The notes under the pieces: model-generated
What the model was told of the DNA's origin: nothing
Seen by the model: the letters and a program-made list of their open reading frames with translations, nothing else
Database searches by the model: none
Shown: positions 27,733-35,571 of the stretch, in pieces
How the letters are laid out: every line of letters begins with the position of its first letter
Numbering within the stretch: position 1 is the stretch's first letter
Source of the DNA: Halorubrum trapanicum
GTDB taxonomy: Archaea; Halobacteriota; Halobacteria; Halobacteriales; Haloferacaceae
Direction of reading: 5' to 3'
DNA length: 64,000 nucleotides
Assembly: GCF_002355655.1 (NCBI RefSeq)
Contig: NZ_AP017569.1
Coordinates: 2,232,001-2,296,000, forward strand
Translations under genes and position numbers: made by a program

Positions 27733-27733
27733 T
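26774..27733 (-). CDS. HNH endonuclease with four tandem helix-turn-helix repeats
   Basis: 319 aa. Four similar HTH units of about 45 residues occupy residues 22-213; each has the pattern LRSLY...GLS..EIA..L.CS..TV..WL..HGI (e.g. REVGEKLGCSRKTVENWLKK and AIAEQLDCAPSTVHNWLHDH). Residues 235-312 form an HNH nuclease with zinc Cys pairs: YECQRCGI, LDVHHKTPIRTF and NLVTLCRSCHNAIE. Repeated HTHs would read a long DNA site, as homing endonucleases do. Its ATG overlaps the stop of the ATPase N-terminal fragment (ATGA) and its stop overlaps the ATPase restart. It is less GC-rich than its neighbours. A later start at 27676 (MSEATPW) is possible. Confidence 0.85.
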   Translation of the reverse strand: MTSTQHGLASHPRANSAPEMSEATPWRDADNLRSLYIEEDLTTREVGEKLGCSRKTVENWLKKHDIEKSKPWEDEERLRSLRQQGLSEADIADELECSQATVHNWLNEFGIDTSRTGTEQPWHDEETLRELYVESGMTMDEVASQLGCGRQAIEEWIHRHDIETRSYNPETPAALQNESKLRSMYLSDGMSTYAIAEQLDCAPSTVHNWLHDHGIETRTVGSQPGELHHRWKGGVNEYYGDNWAKQRRKALRRDDYECQRCGITQSEHRNQADIGLDVHHKTPIRTFRSPEDANTLDNLVTLCRSCHNAIEPPNENQDD

Positions 27734-27843
27734 GTGATATTACATAGCTCTTCAGGGGGCTGGAACGTCCCGGACTCTGCCGTCGCGTCGCCGCCGATCC
27801 CCTCGCTGACGTCCGCGACGTGGATCGTCTCCTCCTCGCTCAT
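27730..27843 (-). pseudogene. Severed N-terminal fragment of the HerA-type ATPase gene
   Basis: ATG at 27843 starts a 37-residue frame, MSEEETIHVADVSEGIGGDA and onward, ending in TGA at 27730-27732. It is in the same frame as the ATPase ORF at 26781. Its acidic, GC-rich start looks like the usual haloarchaeal N-terminus of this protein. A TATA-like AGTTTATGG about 27 nt upstream (27867-27875) gives it a leaderless promoter. It therefore marks the ancestral promoter and start. The last codons before the stop already look foreign. It may still be translated as a leader that couples to the HNH gene. Confidence 0.7.
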
Positions 27844-27969
27844 ACCCGTGAGAGGTGGCGCCCGCCCCATAAACTATCGCCTCGCTCGGCGGTCGGTCGT
27901 GCCGGGCGCGAGCCGACCCCGCCGCCGGTCTTCGCAAAACGTATGCCGCCGCCGGGAGTCTGACCGCGC

Positions 27970-28332
27970 ATGGACACCGAGAACACCCTCCTCAACGCGG
28001 TGGTCGGCGCGATCGCGTCGGCCGTCCTCTCGTTTACCGGCGTCTCACCCCTCCTCGGCGGCGCTGTCGCCGGGTATTTAAATGGCGACGACGGGCTACG
28101 CGTCGGCGCGCTCTCCGGCGCGATCGCCGCGATCCCGATCGTCGGACTGCTGTTGCTCGCCCTGGTGATCCTTCCGTTCTTGGGCGTCTTCGGGTTCCCG
28201 CTCGAAGTCGGCCTCGCGGCCGGCGGGATCGTCCTCGTCACGGCTCTCATCGTGTTGGGCGGCGTCGCCTACTCGGTGGTATTGAGCGCGCTCGGCGGAC
28301 TGCTGGGCGTGTACGTGAAAAACGAGCTGTAG
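27970..28332 (+). CDS. DUF5518-like small membrane protein
   Basis: 120 aa with three or four hydrophobic helices: residues 8-25, a Gly-rich GGAVAGYLNGDDGLRVGALSG loop, 50-80 and 84-110. The GYLNGDD...GxxxGAxA pattern is typical of the haloarchaeal DUF5518 family, which has no assigned function. The start is the first ATG after a GC-rich upstream region with no clear TATA box. Repeat copy 4 begins 14 nt after its stop codon. Confidence 0.75.
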   Translation: MDTENTLLNAVVGAIASAVLSFTGVSPLLGGAVAGYLNGDDGLRVGALSGAIAAIPIVGLLLLALVILPFLGVFGFPLEVGLAAGGIVLVTALIVLGGVAYSVVLSALGGLLGVYVKNEL

Positions 28333-28346
28333 GTCGATCGCTGGTA

Positions 28347-28714
28347 CTTATAAATAATTGGTTGCGGATCGGCGGAGAACGCCTTCAAAGCCCCAGTCGC
28401 TTACTTACTTATAAACAACCGACAGTAGATCCGCGGCGGACGCCTCCAAAGCCCCAGCCGCGAGGACGCAGTACGCTCGTTGTGCTCCTCGGTCGCTCAC
28501 TTCGTTCGCTCCCTGCGGTGCTTACGTCGCCTACTGCGCCCTCGCGGCTGCCCCTTTGAGTCCCGCCCCGCACCGCACAGCGCCTCACGCCTCCCCAGCC
28601 TCGTCAGTCGCCCTCGCTCCGCTTCGGGCGACTGACTCCCTCGCGCGGTGCCGTTCGCGACCGCCGATGGCGGCCGCTCACGGGCACGCGCCACCGCAGT
28701 GTTCATTTATAAAT
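28347..28714 (-). repeat. TATA-bounded structured intergenic element, copy 4 (two end modules)
   Basis: Reverse orientation, between the convergent stops of the DUF5518-like gene (14 nt) and trpS (38 nt). Two end modules begin with CTTATAAA at 28347 and 28408, 61 bp apart. Each runs to a CAAAGCCCCAG(T/C)CGC block, and the first is cut exactly there. Right boundary ATTTATAAAT (28705-28714). Stem C pairs 28455-28465 with 28540-28550 (C:G at pair four). Stem B pairs 28605-28613 with 28626-28634 (CAGTCGCCC/GGGCGACTG). CCCCTTTGAGTCCC and CCTCCCCAGCCTCGTC blocks are intact. Confidence 0.87.
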
Positions 28715-28752
28715 GACGTGTAAATCGGCCTGCGACCCGGCCACGAAACGCC

Positions 28753-30414
28753 TCAGTGCTCGCCGCCGGTGCCGCGCCGGTCGGAGTCGAGGTCGATGTC
28801 GAGGTCGTCGAGCAGTTCCTCGGCCTCCTCGCGCTTCTCCTGGTGGTCTTCGAGGAACTCGCGCATGAGCTCCGCGGCCTGCTCCTTACAGCCGCCACAG
28901 AGGCGCTCGCCGTTGACGCACTCGGAGTAGACGGTCTTGGTGAGCTCGTCGTCGTCGCCCGCGAGCAGGTAGGCGTACAGCTCGTAGACGGGGCACTCGT
29001 CGGCCTCGCCGCCGAGCTCGCGCTGCTTTTCGGCGGTGTCGCGGCCGCCCGTTGTGGCGGCCTTCACCTTGTCGTAGCCGTCCTCGGGGTCGTCGAGCAG
29101 GGAGATGTGGCTCGCCGGGACCGACGAGGACATCTTCCCGCCCGTGAGCCCGGTCATGAAGCGGTGGTAGATCGAGGAGGGCTGGCGGAAGCCGAACCCG
29201 TCGTGGTCGATCTCGACCGCCCGGGCGACCGATTCGGCCTCGCTCCGGGTGAGGTCGAACGCGTCGACGTGGCCCTCGAACACGCGCTTCTCGCCGTCGA
29301 CCGCGTCGATCAGCGCCTCGAACGCCTCGTCGGTCGCGTTGCGGTCGAAGAAACGCACGCGGGGCCGGAGCGGCTCCTTCCCGCCGGCTTCGAGCTTGTC
29401 GAGCGCGCTCGACTTCGCGGCCGCGAGGTCGACGCTCTCGCGGTCGCTCTCCGGCGGCTCGTACTCCGCGAGCCACGCGGCGGCGTCCTCGCAGCGCACG
29501 TCGCTTTCCGAGTCCGCGGCGTCCGCCGCGAGCGCGTCGTAGGCGGCCCGCACGAGCCGTCGCTCGTCGTCGTCCAGCTCGAAGGAGGCGAACGCCTCGG
29601 TCACCTTGAAGTAGCGCACCCGGGTCGCGAGGTCCCGAGTGAGCCGGACGTGCGGGTCCTGGTCGGGGCCGACCGGGATGACGGTGGGCTTCGGCTCGTC
29701 GACGAGCTGGGGGTAGAGGATGTCCGCGGTCTGGGTGATCACGCTCTGCATGTGCGAGATGTTCGTCTCGCCGTCGAAGCCGTAGATCGCCTCGAACTCG
29801 GAGAAGTTCGCCTTCGACCCGAGTTCGAACCCGAGGTCCTGGACCGCCCGGTTGTCCGACTGGCGGTACAGCTCCCCCTCCTCGGCGTCGAAGCCGAGCG
29901 CCAAGAGGGAAAGGAGGTAGTTGCGCGCGTGCTCGTCGATCTCGTCCCACGACATCCCCCGGGCGGAGTGGGCTTCGAGGTCGGCGATGAGGCCGAACGC
30001 GTCGCCGCCCATCTGCTGGTGCCAGATGATCTCGTCGAACACCAGCTTGTGGCCGATATGCGGGTCGCCGGTGGGCATGAACCCGGACAGCGCCGCGAAC
30101 GGCTCGTCGTTCGCCATCGCCTCCGCGACCGCGTCGTACTCGCGGTGCCCGAAGATGACGCCCCGCCGCATCAGGTAGTGCGGGTCCGGCACGTCGTCGT
30201 CGACCTCGTCGAACGCCTCGATGCCGAACTCCGCGAACAGGTCCGCGTAGTCCCCGACCGACGCCGACCCCCACGGGTCGAGCGCGACCTCCTCGGTCGG
30301 CTCGTCCGCGCGCTCGGTCCCGCCGTCGGTCCGGGGGGGCGCCGGCGCCTCGCCGGCGGCGGACTCGCGCCCGTCGCCGCCCGGCGTCGCCCCCTCGGGG
30401 GTGTCCTCGTCCAT
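28753..30414 (-). CDS. trpS: Tryptophanyl-tRNA synthetase
   Basis: 553 aa class I synthetase. The HIGH-type motif is PTGDPHIGHK and the KMSKS-type motif is GGKMSSSVPASH. Trp-pocket marks include MSWDEIDEHARNYLL and VIPVGPDQDPHVRLTRDLA. The C-terminal ECPVYELYAYLLAGDDDE and CVNGERLCGGCKEQAAELM follow the archaeal/eukaryal TrpRS layout. It is longer than most archaeal TrpRS because of an acidic N-terminal extension (residues 1-45) and an acidic insertion near 290-330. It charges tRNA-Trp with tryptophan. Single-gene unit; repeat copy 4 follows its stop codon. Confidence 0.96.
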   Translation of the reverse strand: MDEDTPEGATPGGDGRESAAGEAPAPPRTDGGTERADEPTEEVALDPWGSASVGDYADLFAEFGIEAFDEVDDDVPDPHYLMRRGVIFGHREYDAVAEAMANDEPFAALSGFMPTGDPHIGHKLVFDEIIWHQQMGGDAFGLIADLEAHSARGMSWDEIDEHARNYLLSLLALGFDAEEGELYRQSDNRAVQDLGFELGSKANFSEFEAIYGFDGETNISHMQSVITQTADILYPQLVDEPKPTVIPVGPDQDPHVRLTRDLATRVRYFKVTEAFASFELDDDERRLVRAAYDALAADAADSESDVRCEDAAAWLAEYEPPESDRESVDLAAAKSSALDKLEAGGKEPLRPRVRFFDRNATDEAFEALIDAVDGEKRVFEGHVDAFDLTRSEAESVARAVEIDHDGFGFRQPSSIYHRFMTGLTGGKMSSSVPASHISLLDDPEDGYDKVKAATTGGRDTAEKQRELGGEADECPVYELYAYLLAGDDDELTKTVYSECVNGERLCGGCKEQAAELMREFLEDHQEKREEAEELLDDLDIDLDSDRRGTGGEH

Positions 30415-30516
30415 ACCACCTCTCCCGTCGGTCGACGCAAAAACCGTTCGCTTGCGCGGGAGCGGGTGGCACGGATCGACGGTCCGAAGCCGAGCGTACC
30501 CGAGCGCGCCCGAACG

Positions 30517-31335
30517 TCACTCCGCGTGCGCCACCAGCCGCGTCGCGGTCGCTTTCCACCGGATCGAGACCCGGTCGTCGGGGGCGAGGTCGAGTCGGTC
30601 GACGCTCTCGGCGGTGATCAGCGCGGCCACCTCGACGGCGTCCCCGTCGTCGACCGCGTCCGCCGCCTCGACCGCGATCCGGACCGTCGACACCGTCTCG
30701 CCGCGGTCGACGGCCGAGACCCGCCCGTCGAGGCGGTTCCGCGCGCTCGTCGCGTCGGGATCGACCGCGCTGTCCGCGTCGTTGACCGTGACCGCGTCGG
30801 CGCCGATCCGGACTTGGACCGCGTCGCCGACGCCGGCCCCGCCGCTTCCGTCGCTCCCGTCGCCTCCACCGTCATCGTTCCCGTCGCCGTCCGCACCGTC
30901 GCCGGCCCCGCCGTGAAGCCCCGACAGCTCCCCGACCGCGGTGTCGACGACCGCGAGCTCGCCGTCGACGGCCGTCACGGTGCCGTCGAGCACCGTCTCC
31001 GGAACCGCCGCGGCCGCCGCGAGGACGGCCTGAAGCCGGTCGTAGCGGTCGAGCAGCGCGCGGCCGGCCGCGGCGAGCCGGCTCCCGCCCCCGCCCTCCC
31101 CGCCGCGGCGCCGCTCGACGAGCGTCCCGTAGGCGCCCTCCAAGGTCTCGATCCGCGAGAGGGCGCGGGCGCGCGACCGACCGAGCTCGGACGCCGCGCC
31201 CGCGACCGATCCCGCCGCCTCGACCGCGCGCAGCAGCGCCGCGTCGCGGCCGTCGAACTCGACGCCGTCCTCGATGAGCGCCGCGCGCCCGCGGCCCGCG
31301 GCCGCGTCCGGACCGGTTTCGGTCGGCTCTCTCAT
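30517..31335 (-). CDS. ModE-like molybdate/tungstate-responsive regulator with TOBE domain
   Basis: 272 aa. Residues 20-100 form a LysR/ModE-type winged helix ([20 protein letters not shown], then [19 protein letters not shown]). Residues 110-272 hold paired TOBE/MOP-like beta segments ([40 protein letters not shown]) split by a Gly/Asp-rich linker (about 140-165). TOBE domains bind molybdate or tungstate. The gene is divergent from tupA with 104 nt between starts, so it very likely controls the tungstate transporter. Start MREPTE at 31335 is chosen; an ATG nine codons upstream is less likely. Confidence 0.85.
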   Translation of the reverse strand: MREPTETGPDAAAGRGRAALIEDGVEFDGRDAALLRAVEAAGSVAGAASELGRSRARALSRIETLEGAYGTLVERRRGGEGGGGSRLAAAGRALLDRYDRLQAVLAAAAAVPETVLDGTVTAVDGELAVVDTAVGELSGLHGGAGDGADGDGNDDGGGDGSDGSGGAGVGDAVQVRIGADAVTVNDADSAVDPDATSARNRLDGRVSAVDRGETVSTVRIAVEAADAVDDGDAVEVAALITAESVDRLDLAPDDRVSIRWKATATRLVAHAE

Positions 31336-31405
31336 GTCCGGAGGATGCGGCCGGGCCGTCATGGCGTTTTCGACCGGCCGCGCCCCGTCGCTTGCCGCGG
31401 CACGG

Positions 31406-31416
31406 AAGTTATATGT
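31406..31416 (+). promoter_or_regulatory. TATA box of tupA
   Basis: AAGTTATATG lies 25-30 nt before the tupA ATG at 31440, the haloarchaeal distance for a leaderless transcript. A purine-rich GGCACGG just upstream could serve as BRE. This is the obvious site for control by the divergent ModE-like protein. Confidence 0.6.
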
Positions 31417-31439
31417 GGTATCGACCCACCGTTGTATCT

Positions 31440-32405
31440 ATGCCGATACAACGGAGGCGGTTCGTGGCCGCACTGGGTGCCGGAGCGATCGCGAGCACGG
31501 CGGGCTGTTCGTCGATGAGCGGCGACGACGGGAACGGCGGAAACGGGACCGGCGGCGGCGAAAGCGCCGAGGAGTCGATCGGCGTCGCCGGCGAGACGCT
31601 GACGCTCACGACGACGACGAGCACGTACGACACCGGACTCTTAAACGAGATCCACACGGACTTCGAGGAGATGTACGGCGTCACCGTCGACGCCGTCGCG
31701 CAGGGGACCGGCGCGGCGTTGGAGACCGCCCGCAACGGCGACTCGGACATCGTGATGGTCCACGCCCGCGGGCTCGAAGACGAATTCATGCGGAACGGGT
31801 ACGGGATCAACCGCCGGGACCTGATGTTCAACGACTTCGTGATCGTCGGCCCCGAGAGCGACCCCGCCGGGATCGAGGGGATGAGCTCCGCGACCGGCGC
31901 GCTCACCGCCATCGCCGAGGCACAGGCGACGTTCGTCTCGCGCGGCGACAACTCCGGCACGCACACGAAGGAGCTGAACCTCTGGGAGGCGGCCGGCACC
32001 GAGCCCGGCGGCGACTGGTACCAGGAGACCGGCACCGGGATGGGCGAGGCGCTGAACATCGCCAACCAGCAGGGCGCGTACACGCTGTCGGACCGCGGAA
32101 CGTTCATTTCGCAGCGCTCGGAGATCGACCTGACGATCCTCGTTCAGGGCCCGATCGAGGGCGGGCCGGAGATCCTCGCGAACCCGTACGGGATCATGGC
32201 GGTCAACCCCGGCGTCCACGACAACGCCAACTACGACCTCGCGATGGCGTACATCGGCTGGATCACCAGCCCGGAGGTCCAGGAGGCCATCTCGGAATAC
32301 CAGGTGAACGGCGAGCAGCTGTTCTTCCCCAGGGCGGTCTCCGAGGACCCGGACTTCCAGCAGTACGTTCCGGAGGGTTGGAGTAGCGACGACTCGGACG
32401 AGTAG
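31440..32405 (+). CDS. tupA: Tungstate ABC transporter substrate-binding lipoprotein TupA
   Basis: 321 aa. The N-terminus [20 protein letters not shown] has a Tat-type Arg motif and ends in a lipobox (STAGC), so the protein is exported folded and lipid-anchored. After a Gly-rich spacer, the ligand loop [20 protein letters not shown] carries the TTTS oxyanion motif diagnostic of Tup[21 protein letters not shown] and [20 protein letters not shown] are further family marks. It captures tungstate with high affinity and passes it to TupB. The start sits 25 nt after a TATATG box. First gene of tupABC. Confidence 0.93.
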   Translation: MPIQRRRFVAALGAGAIASTAGCSSMSGDDGNGGNGTGGGESAEESIGVAGETLTLTTTTSTYDTGLLNEIHTDFEEMYGVTVDAVAQGTGAALETARNGDSDIVMVHARGLEDEFMRNGYGINRRDLMFNDFVIVGPESDPAGIEGMSSATGALTAIAEAQATFVSRGDNSGTHTKELNLWEAAGTEPGGDWYQETGTGMGEALNIANQQGAYTLSDRGTFISQRSEIDLTILVQGPIEGGPEILANPYGIMAVNPGVHDNANYDLAMAYIGWITSPEVQEAISEYQVNGEQLFFPRAVSEDPDFQQYVPEGWSSDDSDE

Positions 32406-32407
32406 TC

Positions 32408-33190
32408 GTGCCGTTCGAATCGACCGCACAGCTGACGCCGGCGCTGTTCGAACCCGCCGCCCGGCTGACTCCTGCCCTGTTCGGCGGAGGCGACGGGCAG
32501 GCGCTCGCCCTGATCGACCTCCCGTTCAGAGACGGGTACGTTCGGAGCATCATCTTCGTCTCGCTGTACGTGAGCGTCCTCGCGGTGACGCTGAGCACGC
32601 TCGTCAGCATCCCGACCGCCGTCGTGTTGGGGTTCACCGAGTTCCCCGGGAAGGGGTTCGTCAAGTCCGTGATCAACACGGGGATGGGGTTCCCGAGCGT
32701 GGTCGTCGGGCTCGTCGTCCTGTTCGCGGTGTCGAACCAGGGGCCGCTGGGGGCGCTGGACCTCATCTTCACCAAGCAGGCGATGGTCATGTCGCAGTTC
32801 GTCCTCGCGACGCCGCCGATCACGGCGATCAGCCTCGCCGCGATAAGCGGCGTCGACGACGGGGTCCGCGACGCCGCGCGCGTCCTCGGCGGGACCCGGA
32901 TCGACGCCGCGCTCGTCGTGCTGAAGGAGGCGCGGTACGGCATCGCCACGGCGGTGCTGGCCGGGTTCGGCCGCGCCATCAGCGAGGTCGGCTCCGTGCT
33001 CATCGTCGGCGGCAACATCACGAGCGCGGACGGGATCTCGAAGACGCGGACCCTGACGACGGCGATCCAACTGGAGGCACGCCAGGGCCAGTACGAGACC
33101 GCGATGGTCCTCGGCGCCGTGCTCGTCGCGCTCGTGCTGCTCGTCAACGCGGTCGTCGTCCGCTTCGGCGACCGGGGGGTCCAGCGCTGA
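32408..33190 (+). CDS. tupB: Tungstate ABC transporter permease TupB
   Basis: 260 aa from a GTG 3 nt after the tupA stop. Five to six membrane helices. The ABC-importer EAA loop is present as [28 protein letters not shown], after [21 protein letters not shown]. The permease forms the channel across the membrane and is driven by TupC. The N-terminal 45 residues are longer than in most TupB, so translation could also begin later; no good alternative ATG is visible before the first helix. The stop overlaps the tupC start by 1 nt (TGATG). Confidence 0.92.
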   Translation: MPFESTAQLTPALFEPAARLTPALFGGGDGQALALIDLPFRDGYVRSIIFVSLYVSVLAVTLSTLVSIPTAVVLGFTEFPGKGFVKSVINTGMGFPSVVVGLVVLFAVSNQGPLGALDLIFTKQAMVMSQFVLATPPITAISLAAISGVDDGVRDAARVLGGTRIDAALVVLKEARYGIATAVLAGFGRAISEVGSVLIVGGNITSADGISKTRTLTTAIQLEARQGQYETAMVLGAVLVALVLLVNAVVVRFGDRGVQR

Positions 33191-33954
33191 TGCTCCGCGT
33201 CACCGACGGGTCGCGGTCGTACGGCGACGAGACGGTCCTCAGCGGGCTCTCCGTCGACGTCGAGCCGGGCGAGGTCGTCGCCGTCATCGGCCCCTCCGGG
33301 GTCGGCAAGACGACGCTGCTCCGCCTGCTCGCGCTCTCGCTCGAACCGGACGAGGGGACGGTCTCGCTCGACGGAACCGACGCGTGGGCGGTCGACACCG
33401 CCGAGCGCCGCGCGCTCCGCCGCCGGATCGGGATGGTGTTCCAGGAGGCGAGCCTCTTCGACGCCAGCGTGGCCCGCAACGTGGAGTACGGGCTCCGCGT
33501 CCGCCGCTCGTGGGGCGAGCGGCTCCGCGACGGGCTCGCCGGCCTGGTCCGGTCGAACGGCGTCGCCGACGCGGTCCACGAGTCGCTCGACGTGGTCGGG
33601 ATGGCCGGGAAGGTGGGGCAACACGCCGACTCGCTCTCCGGCGGCGAGGCCCAGCGCGTGTCGTTCGCCCGCGCGCTGGCGTACGAGCCGGACGTCCTCC
33701 TGCTCGACGAGCCGACCTCGGACCTCGACCCCCGGAATACGGCCGTCATCGAGAAGGCGATCGGCGCGGCGCGGGGCCGCGGAATCGGCGTCGTCGTCGC
33801 GACCCACGACATGCACCAGGCCGAACGGGTCGCGGACCGCGTCGCAGTGCTGCTCGACGACGGGATCACGGAGATCGGTCCGACCGAGTCGATCTTCGAC
33901 GACCCGTCCGACGAGCGCACCCGGAAGTTCATCTCCGGCGAGCTGGTGTACTAA
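33190..33954 (+). CDS. tupC: Tungstate ABC transporter ATP-binding protein TupC
   Basis: 254 aa. Walker A GPSGVGKTTLLR, Q-loop MVFQEASLFDAS, signature LSGGEAQRVSFARALA, Walker B VLLLDEPTSDLD, and switch His in VVATHDMHQAERVADRV. It has no C-terminal TOBE domain, so oxyanion sensing is left to the separate ModE-like protein. It hydrolyses ATP to power tungstate uptake through TupB. The stop codon is followed at once by an overlapping ATG (TAATG) with an 18-codon Arg-rich frame that I do not count as a gene. Confidence 0.94.
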   Translation: MLRVTDGSRSYGDETVLSGLSVDVEPGEVVAVIGPSGVGKTTLLRLLALSLEPDEGTVSLDGTDAWAVDTAERRALRRRIGMVFQEASLFDASVARNVEYGLRVRRSWGERLRDGLAGLVRSNGVADAVHESLDVVGMAGKVGQHADSLSGGEAQRVSFARALAYEPDVLLLDEPTSDLDPRNTAVIEKAIGAARGRGIGVVVATHDMHQAERVADRVAVLLDDGITEIGPTESIFDDPSDERTRKFISGELVY

Positions 33955-34067
33955 TGTCGATCAGAAGAGATAGGCGACCGCCCCGAGTTCGGCGATCTGA
34001 CAGTTTTTAAATACGCGTGAGGATGAGCCAGCGCCGCTCCCGAACTGTTTTGCGCTTGGGTGGGGTA

Positions 34068-34352
34068 ATGAGACGCATGGCAAGGGCCGATCCGGGCGAC
34101 ACAGACGATCCTGACAGAGAAATTCGGTTACTGAAGAATCCGGATGGACAGTGGACGGCTCGCGACCTCCGGGTCGGTGTGACTGCGCAGGGAGAGAGCC
34201 GGGATGCCGCGCTTGACAATCTCGACGCTGTCGTCGATGCGATCGAAGGCGACGGGGGTCGCGCACCGACCGACGACGAAATCCGCGATCTCGGCGTCGA
34301 TCCCGAAGTCGCTCGGTCACAGAGCGATGAGCTTCCCGATGTCTTGCAGTAG
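34068..34352 (+). CDS. hicB: HicB-like antitoxin
   Basis: 94 aa. The fold core is REIRLLKNPDGQWTARDLRV followed by VTAQGESRDAALDNLDAVVD, the HicB pattern of a strand pair with later 'G.t.eeAl.nl..ai'. The C-terminal RAPTDDEIRDLGVDPEVARS is shared with many archaeal HicB proteins. It would bind and neutralise the HicA toxin encoded 2 nt downstream. The start is uncertain between ATGs at 34068 and 34077. The strong box TTTTTAAATA at 34004-34013 would put the transcript start near 34037, leaving a short leader. Medium GC content suggests acquisition. Confidence 0.8.
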   Translation: MRRMARADPGDTDDPDREIRLLKNPDGQWTARDLRVGVTAQGESRDAALDNLDAVVDAIEGDGGRAPTDDEIRDLGVDPEVARSQSDELPDVLQ

Positions 34353-34354
34353 CG

Positions 34355-34612
34355 ATGGTGACGCGGGATTTTTCCGGTGAAGATGTGTACAAAGTTCTGG
34401 TGAACGTTGGTGGGTTTCAGCACGTTCGTACCACAGGGGATCACCTGATTCTTCGATGGGACCCACCAGAAAGCCATGAGAACGCAGATACGCGTACCGT
34501 GACTGTTCCGGCCCACGACTCGATCAGCATTGGAACGCTCCATGATATTGCTGATGATGCCGGTGCGGAGAATTTCGAAGCATTCTGCGAGTGGATCGAC
34601 GATAATCGGTGA
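34355..34612 (+). CDS. hicA: HicA-like mRNA interferase toxin
   Basis: 85 aa, a double-stranded-RNA-binding-like fold. Family marks: DVYKVLVNVGGFQHVRTTGDHLILRW, where the catalytic His is in TGDH, then RTVTVPAHDSISIGTLHDIADDAG. HicA toxins cleave mRNA and are held inactive by HicB. The order antitoxin then toxin is the reverse of most bacterial hicAB loci but common in archaea. Only 2 nt separate the genes, so they are co-translated. Lower GC content than the neighbouring tup operon. Confidence 0.88.
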   Translation: MVTRDFSGEDVYKVLVNVGGFQHVRTTGDHLILRWDPPESHENADTRTVTVPAHDSISIGTLHDIADDAGAENFEAFCEWIDDNR

Positions 34613-34704
34613 TGACCGACCTCGGTCTGTGAGTTATCAGTGCTGGCCACAAAAGGACATAAAGTAACAAATGAGTATAACGACGGAAATCTACGGTATA
34701 TAGA

Positions 34705-35106
34705 ATGAATCGTCGTCAGTTGTTATCATCGACGACAGCCATGCTCTCAGTTGGATTCTCAGGGTGCGTGTCTTTTACTGATACTCCTCAGGAGTCCGCC
34801 TGTAATGGAATTGCTCCTCTTATCATATTTAACGAAGACGACCAGCGGTATGATCTTGATATCCTCATTGAAGAAGACGGGAAAACTGTGTTGTCTGAAG
34901 AATACAGCGTGGGTCCATCTATCAGTGACGACGACCAAACGCAAATTGATGTAAGTTTAGAGGCTGAAAGCACATATTCCGTGATACTCAGCGTGTCTGG
35001 TACAGAGTATGATCCTCAACAAATCGATATCTCAAACGGAAGTGGGTTGGCAATCACCATAGAAGATAGGGAACCTACCGTAGACACGTATCCTGCCTGC
35101 GACTGA
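34705..35106 (+). CDS. Small AT-rich lipoprotein of unknown function
   Basis: 133 aa. The N-terminus MNRRQLLSSTTAMLSVGFSG ends in a lipobox (FSGC) with a twin-Arg-like RRQ start, so it is a lipid-anchored surface protein. The rest is one beta-rich domain (YDLDILIEEDGKTVLSEEYS, ESTYSVILSVSGTEYD) that looks immunoglobulin-like and resembles small haloarchaeal lipoproteins of unknown role. It is far more AT-rich than the genes around it. A CATAAAGTAA box about 45 nt upstream may be the promoter. It sits with hicAB in one acquired patch. Confidence 0.7.
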   Translation: MNRRQLLSSTTAMLSVGFSGCVSFTDTPQESACNGIAPLIIFNEDDQRYDLDILIEEDGKTVLSEEYSVGPSISDDDQTQIDVSLEAESTYSVILSVSGTEYDPQQIDISNGSGLAITIEDREPTVDTYPACD

Positions 35107-35242
35107 CTACTCAAACAAAGAATGTCAGTTTATACTCTGTTTTAACGATCTGCGAGTAGTATGTATCGAGCAATTTGTGAGCTCCCTGTACTGACCACGC
35201 TCGGTCAGGATATATTACTTAGTAATCATTTCCATAGAGTCA

Positions 35243-35555
35243 CATAATTGATGCTGAGATCGACTGCGAACACCTCCAAAGCCCCAGTCGCGACGACTCG
35301 CTCGCCTCGCTGCGGTCCTCAGTCGGTCGCTATCGCTCTCTCCTTGCGGTCCTTGCGTCGTCCTGCTTCGTCCTCGCGATTGCCCCTTTGAGTCCCACCC
35401 CGCACAGCGCCGCCCCGCACCTCACACCTCCCCAGCCTCGTCGGCGGTCCTCCGCTTCGCTCCGGACCGCCGACTCCCTCGCGCGTGCTCCTCGCGGCCT
35501 CCGCTTCGCTCCGGCCGCTCGCAGGCACGCGCCACCGCGTCGTTTATTTATAAGT
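35243..35555 (-). repeat. TATA-bounded structured intergenic element, copy 5
   Basis: Reverse orientation, just after the AT-rich lipoprotein region and 16 nt from the HIT gene stop. The left box is eroded to CATAATTGATG (about 35243); the right is ATTTATAAG (35546-35554). Stem C (35285-35296 with 35371-35382) has two changes that weaken it. Stem B is intact and distinctive: GGCGGTCC (35443-35450) pairs with GGACCGCC (35464-35471) around loop TCCGCTTCGCTCC. The outer stem GCGCGTGC/GCACGCGC is kept. The eroded box and stem suggest an older copy. The rest of the gap (35107-35242) is AT-rich with nothing identified. Confidence 0.83.
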
Positions 35556-35571
35556 AATCGACACCGCCGCT

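Noticed and set aside
26774..27733. Intein or group I intron in the HerA-type ATPase gene
   Set aside because: The HNH gene is out of frame with both ATPase parts, has its own start and stop, and lacks intein splice-block residues (no Cys/Ser start or His-Asn end).
28756..31518. 920-codon open frame antisense to trpS and the ModE-like gene
   Set aside because: Same third-position GC effect; the real genes carry full motifs, and this frame runs across two of them.
33954..34010. 18-codon Arg-rich frame overlapping the tupC stop (TAATG)
   Set aside because: Very short, low complexity, and ended by the next promoter box; no evidence of coding.
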